Shown here: one piece after another, positions 57,961 to 64,000 of the stretch
How positions within the stretch are numbered: the stretch's first letter is position 1
Layout of the letters: each line of letters opens with the position of its first letter
From: Malaya genurostris
Taxonomy: Eukaryota; Arthropoda; Insecta; Diptera; Culicidae
Reading direction: 5' to 3'
NCBI RefSeq assembly: GCF_030247185.1
Contig: NC_080572.1
Coordinates: 304,035,656 to 304,099,655 of the forward strand
DNA: 64,000 nucleotides
The notes under the pieces: model-generated
What the model was told of the DNA's origin: nothing
The model's database searches: none
What the model saw: only the letters and a program-made list of their open reading frames with translations
Translations under genes and position numbers: made by a program

Positions 57961-58692
57961 GGCATAGATAGGGTAAGGGCTCCCTATTTCATCTCAGCTC
58001 CAATTTCCATCTCATTCCTTCACCTCATAACTTTGAACATTAATCATATCTTTAAACGTACCTGAACAAAACTGTGGAACGTTTTAAAACATTTATTCTA
58101 GGTTTTACCACACTTTTCAATTGAAAAAAATAGTTAAAAAACCTTCAACGATCCCTTTTTTTTCATTTAAAATAAACTCACTTTTCAATTTAGGAACCAC
58201 TTTCGTCTGAAGTTTTACAATTCATCATGTTACAGAATATTTACTAATCGATTCGTTTCAAAACATGATCACTATTTCACATAATTTCACCACTATTCAA
58301 TGTTGGATGACTTTATAGTTAGTAATGTTCACTTTCCACTTGTTAATTCAACGATTAAAGACTTCTGAAATTACCTGATAAGCAATAAAAGCACTGAAAA
58401 ATATGAGATGAAAATTTGCACTTAATTCACTTGATTGCGCTTTGTTTTCATCTCATTTCGTATCGCAAGGTTGCCAAATTTTCTCATAATGTTAAATAAA
58501 AAAAAAATATTTTTTCTTCTTTAAATTATCATCAACAAGTATTTTTTGGTACCCGTGACATTAGTTTAATTATATCATTGATATTTATATATAAATAAAA
58601 CTCTTTCGGATTCTAATATTACCAAATAGAGAGTGTTAAATACTAATCAAATAACCATTGTGGCAAATCTAGTAGCACTGGTTCCTTTCCGC

Positions 58693-59009
58693 TACCCGCA
58701 TACGCATGGCTGCCAGATGGCTGACTAAACGCTGCCAGCTGTAAAAATATGGCTGGCAGACATTCTGGTGACCGACTGTCTCACCGCTGCCAGATATACA
58801 ACTCAAACGATACAAGCGTATTCACCAGGATTTTTCCACATTGAAATTTTTGACATTTTCAGCGAAGGTGAGAAGATGAAAACGCTCGGCTAACTTTGAT
58901 ACAGGCGACTTTGTTTTGTCAAATTGGATTTGACAACCGTCACTGAATCAATTTTGGTAGAAGTCTAATGGCCATGGCTGCCCAGGTAGCCAAAACGCTA
59001 TGCGGGTAT
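58693..59009. mobile_element. MITE, ~317 bp, TACCCGCATA termini
   Basis: The left end TACCCGCATACGCATGGCTG and right end GCTATGCGGGTA are inverted. Just inside, ATGGCTGCCAG and CATGGCTGCCCAGG are related. The interior is dominated by GCTGCCAG / CTGGCAG repeats (58710-58800). No coding capacity. Nested in the 2-kb TIR element. Confidence 0.55.
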
Positions 59010-59055
59010 ACGCCACCATAACACTGTTGAATGTGTGTGTTTTATCGGCTGTGCA

Positions 59056-59439
59056 CAGTGGTGCCAGATATTTTCATAGAAAATATGTATCATCTCTATC
59101 TATTTTCACTAATAAAATGAATCAAATTCAAATTCAAATCATATTCAAATTGATTTTAAATTTTAATATAAATGTTTATCAGTGTTCATCATCATCAAAC
59201 ATTTGCACAAAAGATTTCCATTTTAACATGTGATTTGTCCGTTGATTAATAAACTTTTAAAGAAGTACTGTAATCAAATACTAAAAGATACTGAGAGAGA
59301 AAAGTCTAACGTTTTACTTCTCACTTTTTATGAACCTTTACAAATCAGTATTAAATTTAGAAAATCTGTAATCTGATTTAATGAACGCGAACGCAAAAAT
59401 CTATACAATTCAGATAAATCTGTATGAATGGCATCAGTG
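59056..59439. mobile_element. MITE, 384 bp, relative of the 34-698 element
   Basis: The ends CAGTGGTGCC (59056-59065) and GGCATCAGTG (59430-59439) are imperfect inverted repeats. The sequence following the left end, TGCCAGATATTTTCATAGAA, matches the inverted right end of the MITE at 34-698, and AAATCTGTATGAATGGC at the right matches its left-end motif. So this is a shorter, diverged copy in the opposite orientation. Confidence 0.65.
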
Positions 59440-59995
59440 ATTCTACATTTTGTTTTTAGAAGGGCTAATGCCTAAATAGTAACAATTCTTTTTTTGTTTT
59501 TTTTTAAGTTCTCCATATTAACTGCAGAGTAAAATTTAAATTTGAAAAGAAAGGTAATAAAAACGATCCAAAAAATTTTAACCGTCGAAATGATTCCAAA
59601 CCCTTTTTTTTTTAAATATCGTGTGTTGTGTCATAGTTGGCATTAGGCCCTTTTTAAGGAAAATTCTGACATTTTGAACCTGAGAGTGTAATAGTGCAAT
59701 ATTTTGGTTTTGATTGCTGTCGCCATTGCTAATTTATGGGACGAATAAAGGACCAATGATAGGATGAATACAAAACTTTTGAGATGAAATTAGGAGCACA
59801 GTAGTGAACATATCTGAAGTGTTTTTAGCTGATATTTTAATTATTATTTTAATTTCCAAGGAATGTGAATCAATTCCCAATGTAGAGCAAGTCAAATTAA
59901 GCAGAAATATGAAAAAATCGTAGTGATTTTGATGGCTAAATCAGGTATTTAAGGTAACGTCCTTACAAATGAGATGAAATAGGGAGCCCTTACCC

Positions 59996-60536
59996 TATTT
60001 ATAAGAACTTAAAGATGATCGATATTAAAAATTCATTAAATTATACCCAAACTTGGCACAGGTACTTTTTGCAATAAGGTTATGAGGGTATTTTTTTCAT
60101 TTTTCTCGGCGAGCTTAGATATTCATTGTAAAGGTAATCAAAAGGATGAAGTTTGTGGAAAGTACCTCAAAAAAGGGGTGTTTATATTATTTTTTCTTAT
60201 TTGCCGACAAACGAGGGGGGGGGGGGACTGATTTAGACGGTAAGGAGGGGGTTTTAAAAACCAAATTTCATCTGACATTTTTTGTTAAACAAGAAAAGAA
60301 CACGAATTTCAAGGTCGTGCTAGATAGTATTGCTATTGTTAATGTGAATGCAGCGATAAATTTTGGCACATGCATAAAAAGGTGGGAATCGATACTTTAT
60401 GACGTGCTCAGATACTTTCTACACTACTCAGAAGTGGAAGAAGAATTATCATGGAGGAGAGCTGAGGTAAGTTCACCTAAAAGGGTAGTTCAGCATAACA
60501 TTTTTTCGACGAGAAACGACAATCTTGACAAATACA
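59996..60536 (+). other. Continuation of the Helitron-like host; no gene
   Basis: Contains the partial tandem-repeat copy at about 60048 and a poly-G run (about 60217-60228). The 137-codon ORF 60146-60559 passes through that run and into the next element's terminus, so I do not count it as a gene. Confidence 0.45.
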
Positions 60537-61557
60537 CACGGAGAACCCTCCGATCATAAAATTGCGATATTGCAGTTTTTGATTTTTGCGATAGTTGATT
60601 TAACTAATTTTTTTATTTAACCAATATGGTTTTTGATTTGCATATATTCAAGTAGTTGAAAAATGTGTTGTTTTGAATGCTGTCAAATGCCGGATACAGC
60701 TGAAAGCAAAACAATAATCGCAATGCAAAATCAACAACTTTTTTAGTTGAAATCTGTTCGCGTCGCTTCAAAATGTCAATGAAAACAACATCGATGGTTA
60801 AAGCGTTTGGGAAAATTGTTTTCATTCGATTTGAAGAAATCTATGATTCCATGACAAGTGTTTATCGAACAGCGGTGTTGTGATAAAGTTGACCTTGTTT
60901 CAGTTGCAAAAGATTTGGTGACAAATTAGAAAACGTATGTGGATTTGGTGTTACAAAAATCGTACAAAAACCAGAACCACTCAGAGATAAGATCAATTGT
61001 GATTTCGTAACGATGATTTTTTCCTTGGTTAAGATTACTTGTGATGAAATCAGTAGTGATTTTTTATGTACGAGATCAGTGATCGGTGGTTTTCCCAGCC
61101 CTGTTGATAACTAATGATATTACTTGTCAATATAAAGTACTATTTATATTGGAACAACGATACTTATTTCAAATAGATCATGACGTATATCAGTAAGTAT
61201 ATTTTGATTATTATCGCAAATCAATAACATTGTTCGAGTTGATTCAACTAATTGCAATGTCTAAAACAACTAAAACCAAATTGTTTTTCAACTAACAGAA
61301 TTTTGCATCAATAACAACGCCAGTTATTTCAACTAAAATATTTGTTAAAATTGAAAGGTATGTGTCCTCACGAATTGAGAGCATTTTTTTTTCATTCAAT
61401 TAAATTAGTTGTTCCAACCATCGATTCTACTAAACGAAAAACAAAAATGACAGTTTAGTTAAAACAACAATCGATTAGTTGTACCAAAATTCAACCAATC
61501 CAATTCAGAAAATCAACTAATATTCGGGTTGAAATGGGATCGCGGGTGGTTCCGTGC
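60537..61557. mobile_element. AGTTGA-rich TIR element, 1.02 kb
   Basis: The ends CACGGAGAACC (60537 on) and GGTTCCGTGC (to 61557) are inverted, followed on each side by regions rich in AGTTGA/TCAACT motifs (for example GATAGTTGATTTAACTAA at 60591 and AATCAACTAATATTCGGGTT at 61511). Same family as 52418-53608 by terminus and motif content. The interior lacks a transposase. Confidence 0.65.
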
Positions 61558-61834
61558 AGATACTATTTTATATCAAAGAAGATTATTACGTTATTTCAAG
61601 AGAGAGGGGGTGTAACAAGTGTCCCAAACATGAGAAGTGTAAGGTAAAATTGATCGGGTTTTACGAAAAACATAAAACTGATTCGAATTTGAGATGGGTC
61701 ATTGGGTGTGTGCAATCTGAACATGTACGGAGTATTGTTCTGACCGAGTTTAACTACATTCAAAGTATTTCGATAGGCAGGACAATCTTTTTGCGACCTT
61801 GCCGTCACGAAAAATTTCCGAGCAACGCCAGCTA
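61558..61834 (+). other. 3' terminal part of the Helitron-like host
   Basis: G-rich AGAGAGAGGGGGTGTAACAA and later CCGAGCAACGCCAG lead into the terminal CT of the split CTAG. A 93-codon ORF on the plus strand and a 92-codon ORF on the minus strand overlap here; neither is recognisable. Confidence 0.5.
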
Positions 61835-63128
61835 ACAGTTCGGCTGAAAAGTTCGTATCGTTTAATAGAAACACACATTTTTTGTCAAAATTCGTTTTTA
61901 TTATTCAACATAATTGCCATCAGAGGCGATACAGCGATTATAGCGATCTTCCAACTTTTCGATACCATTTTTGTAGTACGATTTGTCCTTTGGCTCAAAA
62001 TAGGCCTCAGTTTCAGCGATTACCTCTTCATTGCATCTAATTTTTTTTACCAGCAAGCATTCTCTTGAGGTCTGAGAACAGGAAAAAGTCACTGGGGTCC
62101 AAATCTGGAGAATACGGTGGATGAGGGAGCAATTCGAAGCCCAATTCGTTCAATTTCAGCATGGTTTTCATCGACTTGTGACACGGTGCATTGTCTTGAT
62201 GAAACAAAATTTTTTTCTTCTTCAAATGGGGCCGTTTTTTTTTTAAATTTCGTCCTTCAAACGCTCTAATAACGCTATATAATAGTCACTGTTGATGGTT
62301 TTTCTCTTTTCAAGGTAGTCGATGAAAATTATACCATGCGAATCCCAAAATACAGACGCCATAACCTTACCGGCCGATTGTTGAGTCTTTCCACGCTTTG
62401 GGTTCGGTTCATCGCGTGCAGTCCTCTCAGCTGACTGTCGATTGGACTCCGGAGTGAAGTGATGGAGCCATGTTTCGTCCATTGTTATATATCGACGAAA
62501 AAAATCGGTTTTATTTCGATATAACAGCTCCAAACACTGCTCAGAATCATCAATTCGTTGTTGTTTTTGATCGATTGTGAGCTCACGCGGCACCCATTTT
62601 GCACAAAGCTTTCTCATATCCAAATATTCGGGAATAATATGTCCAACACGTTCCTTTGATATCTTTAGGGTGTCAGCTATCTCGATCAACTTCACTTTAC
62701 GGTCATTGAAAATCATTTTGTGGATTTTTTTCACGTTTTCATCGATAACAGCCTCTTTTGGACGTCCACTGCGTTCATCGTCTTCGGTGCTCATATGACC
62801 AGTACGAAATTTTGCAAACCACTTACAAATTGTTGCTTCGCCCGGTGCAGAGTCTGGATAACACTCATCAAGCCATTTTTTGGTATCGGCGGCACTTTTT
62901 TTCATCAAAAAGTAGTGTTTCATCAACACACGAAATTCCTTTTTTCCAATTTTTTCACAATAACAAAAGTAGCTTCACTCAAAATGCAATATCTCACAAA
63001 CTAATAATCAGACAGCTGTCAAATTTATACACGTATCTTTTGAAGGTTGGTACTAACTGAAAATGGTATGGATTTAATTCTAGTGGCGCCCTCTCATAGA
63101 AACGATACGAACTTTTCAGCCGATCTGT
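61835..63128 (-). mobile_element. Mariner (DD34D), 1294 bp
   Basis: Terminal inverted repeats ACAGTTCGGCTGAAAAGTTC (61835 on) and, inverted at the right end, ACAGATCGGCTGAAAAGTTC, each followed by GTATCGTTT. They differ at one base over ~29 bp. Flanking TA at 61833-61834 and 63129-63130 is the target duplication. Size and organisation are those of a full-length mariner. It inserted in the TA of the terminal CTAG of the Helitron-like element, so it is younger than that element. Confidence 0.92.
61901..62929 (-). pseudogene. Mariner DD34D transposase, two frameshifts
   Basis: Block 1 (62929-62243) covers the paired HTH domain (KHYFLMKKSAADTKKWLDEC, then ATICKWFAKFR, a DDERSGRP linker and IADTLKISKERVGHI), the WVPREL motif, and the first catalytic Asp in YITMDETWLHHF. 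Block 2 (to 62037) has ILFHQDNAPCHKS (second Asp) and YSPDLDPSDFFLF (third Asp), with 34 residues between. Block 3 (to the TAA at 61901) is the C-terminus, NRCIASDGNYVE. The breaks are in a poly-A run near 62240 and a second A-run near 62045. The canonical start codon is not visible upstream; the first in-frame ATG is 62921-62923. Confidence 0.9.
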
Positions 63129-63131
63129 TAG

Positions 63132-64000
63132 TATGGAATATAAAATGGCATTCTCAGTCCATTATGGTAATCATCTTGAACATTGACATCTGATTGCCAT
63201 TTATTGTGTGCGCTTAGTCTAATCTAAATTATTAGAGAGTAAAACGTAAGGAAAATTTCTTCTTAGTGTGACCTTGGTGCTTCTGCAGCACAATCTTTTC
63301 ATTGATTTTCTGATTTTCAGCCTATACTGTAAAATCTAATAAAGATACAAAAATTCGTCCAAGATATAAAATGTGCGCCTTTTCCTTGGCTTTCAAATAA
63401 GCGATTCCATAAAACAACTTTTATAGTTTATTTTAAAAAAAGTTAAAAATTAAAAAACAAATAAAAAAATTTCAAACTTGGGCCTCATTTTTTTTCTTTT
63501 TTTTAGTTGTCCATTTTTAGTTCTCAATCTAGGGAAAGTTTCACAGTGGAAAGATTAATACTTTAGGAGCAGTGAATTTTTCAATCACGACCCGCACGCT
63601 CGAAGTGTACCGCGGCGCAACTCACTCGAAAACGGGCTTAACTTGTCAACATCTGTTGCGCCACTGATCGATTTCTAACTTTGGAAGTTTATTGTTAGCA
63701 ACATTACAGTTAAAATCGTGATGTAAAAATAAATCCAAAAATTAAAAATTGTTGCTGCAATCCATTTAGTTTTGAGACTCAAAAAAGTCTCGCAAAACTT
63801 CAAAAAATCATATCTCGAAAATTCCACGTACCATATTGAAATAAAAAAATACGTGTCGAATATTTTCGAGTTCTTTACCGAAAAAAATAGTTAGATGAAA
63901 ATAAAAATTTTGGGTGGCTGATTTTGCGTGGAATGTCTCATATAGATTGTTAGAAATTTAAAGTGTACTAACTGATGATGGCAACTCTTGATACAGAATA
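63132..64000. other. No recognised gene
   Basis: AT-rich sequence with poly-A/T tracts and a small GC-richer patch (about 63585-63670). No ORF with a domain, RNA gene or repeat terminus was recognised before the window ends. Confidence 0.4.

Larger units (their letters stand above)
57971..59995. mobile_element. 2.0-kb TIR element, TA duplication
   Basis: Perfect 25-bp inverted ends beginning GGGTAAGGGCTCCCTATTTC (57971 on) and ending GAAATAGGGAGCCCTTACCC (to 59995) are flanked by TA (57969-57970 and 59996-59997). Degenerate internal copies of GAGATGAAAT are scattered within (for example about 58397, 59783). TA duplication suggests a Tc1/mariner-type mobiliser, but no transposase is present. 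Two smaller MITEs are nested inside (58693-59009 and 59056-59439). Confidence 0.8.
56831..63131 (+). mobile_element. Helitron-like element split by nested insertions
   Basis: The left end is TCTATATATCTAT (56831, preceded by A). After a MITE the typical ATATAAAAATGGATGTAAGT then TTGTATGTGTGT follows (57116 on). Ignoring insertions, the right end reads GAGCAACGCCAG-CTAG (61820-61832 joined to 63129-63131), followed by T. The element carries ~266-bp tandem repeats about CCATAACTTTGGAACTACTG. TC...CTAG ends and A/T flanks match the element at 37489-39442. No Rep or helicase ORF is seen. Four insertions interrupt it: 56846-57099, 57971-59995, 60537-61557 and 61835-63128. Confidence 0.55.

Noticed and set aside
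60146..60559. 137-codon ORF
   Set aside because: It runs through a poly-G tract and ends inside the terminus of an inserted element; no domain.
1..64000. Endogenous viral elements, LTR retrotransposon gag-pol, rRNA or host genes
   Set aside because: I looked for viral polymerase, protease/integrase and LTR signatures and for conserved housekeeping motifs and found none; a protein search could still reveal short host exons that I cannot see by eye.

Overview
The window looks like repeat-dense, AT-rich nuclear DNA of an insect, most likely a mosquito (Culicidae, probably culicine). The grounds are two DD37E (ITmD37E-type) transposases, a family described from mosquitoes; a LOA-clade LINE with APE endonuclease, reverse transcriptase and RNase H; Jockey-like LINE fragments; mariner DD34D and DD41D elements; and many TIR/MITE families. 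No bacterial gene organisation, host protein-coding gene, rRNA, CRISPR array or viral insertion was recognised. Every coding region I can name is a transposon gene, and all of them are broken to some degree. The species call is inference from repeat content.

Layout. 0-5.7 kb: a 665-bp MITE, a TCGA-rich patch, a 5' fragment of a DD37E transposon, a 113-bp-arm foldback and a tRNA-like/SINE cluster. 6.1-7.4 kb: decayed Jockey-like LINE (+). 8.8-9.3 kb: mariner-like remnant. 11.2-12.4 kb: decayed DD37E transposon (-). 13.9-18.5 kb: almost complete LOA-type LINE (-). 18.6-26.4 kb: repeat fragments, a MITE, a 3.4-kb segment bounded by long inverted repeats, and inside it a near-perfect 95-bp-arm palindrome resembling the end region of Penelope-like retroelements. 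26.8-27.6 kb: 43-bp minisatellite. 28.8-36.6 kb: a tandem array of six ~1.1-1.24-kb units, each containing a ~360-bp hairpin, two or three 168-bp subrepeats and a (CA)n tract. 37.5-39.4 kb: Helitron-like non-autonomous element. 43.6-44.5 kb: internally deleted DD41D mariner. 47.0-49.3 kb: foldback with ~600-bp arms. 49.9-51.1 kb: DD37E transposon whose transposase is spoiled by a single stop. 52.4-54.2 kb: two head-to-head copies of an AGTTGA-rich TIR element, forming a ~1.1-kb palindrome. 54.2-55.1 kb: Jockey-like LINE fragment (-). 55.5-56.6 kb: a solitary copy of the unit amplified at 29-36.6 kb. 56.8-63.1 kb: a Helitron-like element split by four nested insertions (a MITE, a 2-kb TIR element that itself holds two MITEs, an AGTTGA element and a mariner).

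How it fits together: the window is a record of successive insertions. The strongest relative dating comes from 56.8-63.1 kb, where the mariner sits exactly in the TA of the host element's terminal CTAG. The most unusual structure is the three-level tandem array, which seems to be an internal amplification of a dispersed element still present as a single copy at 55.5 kb.
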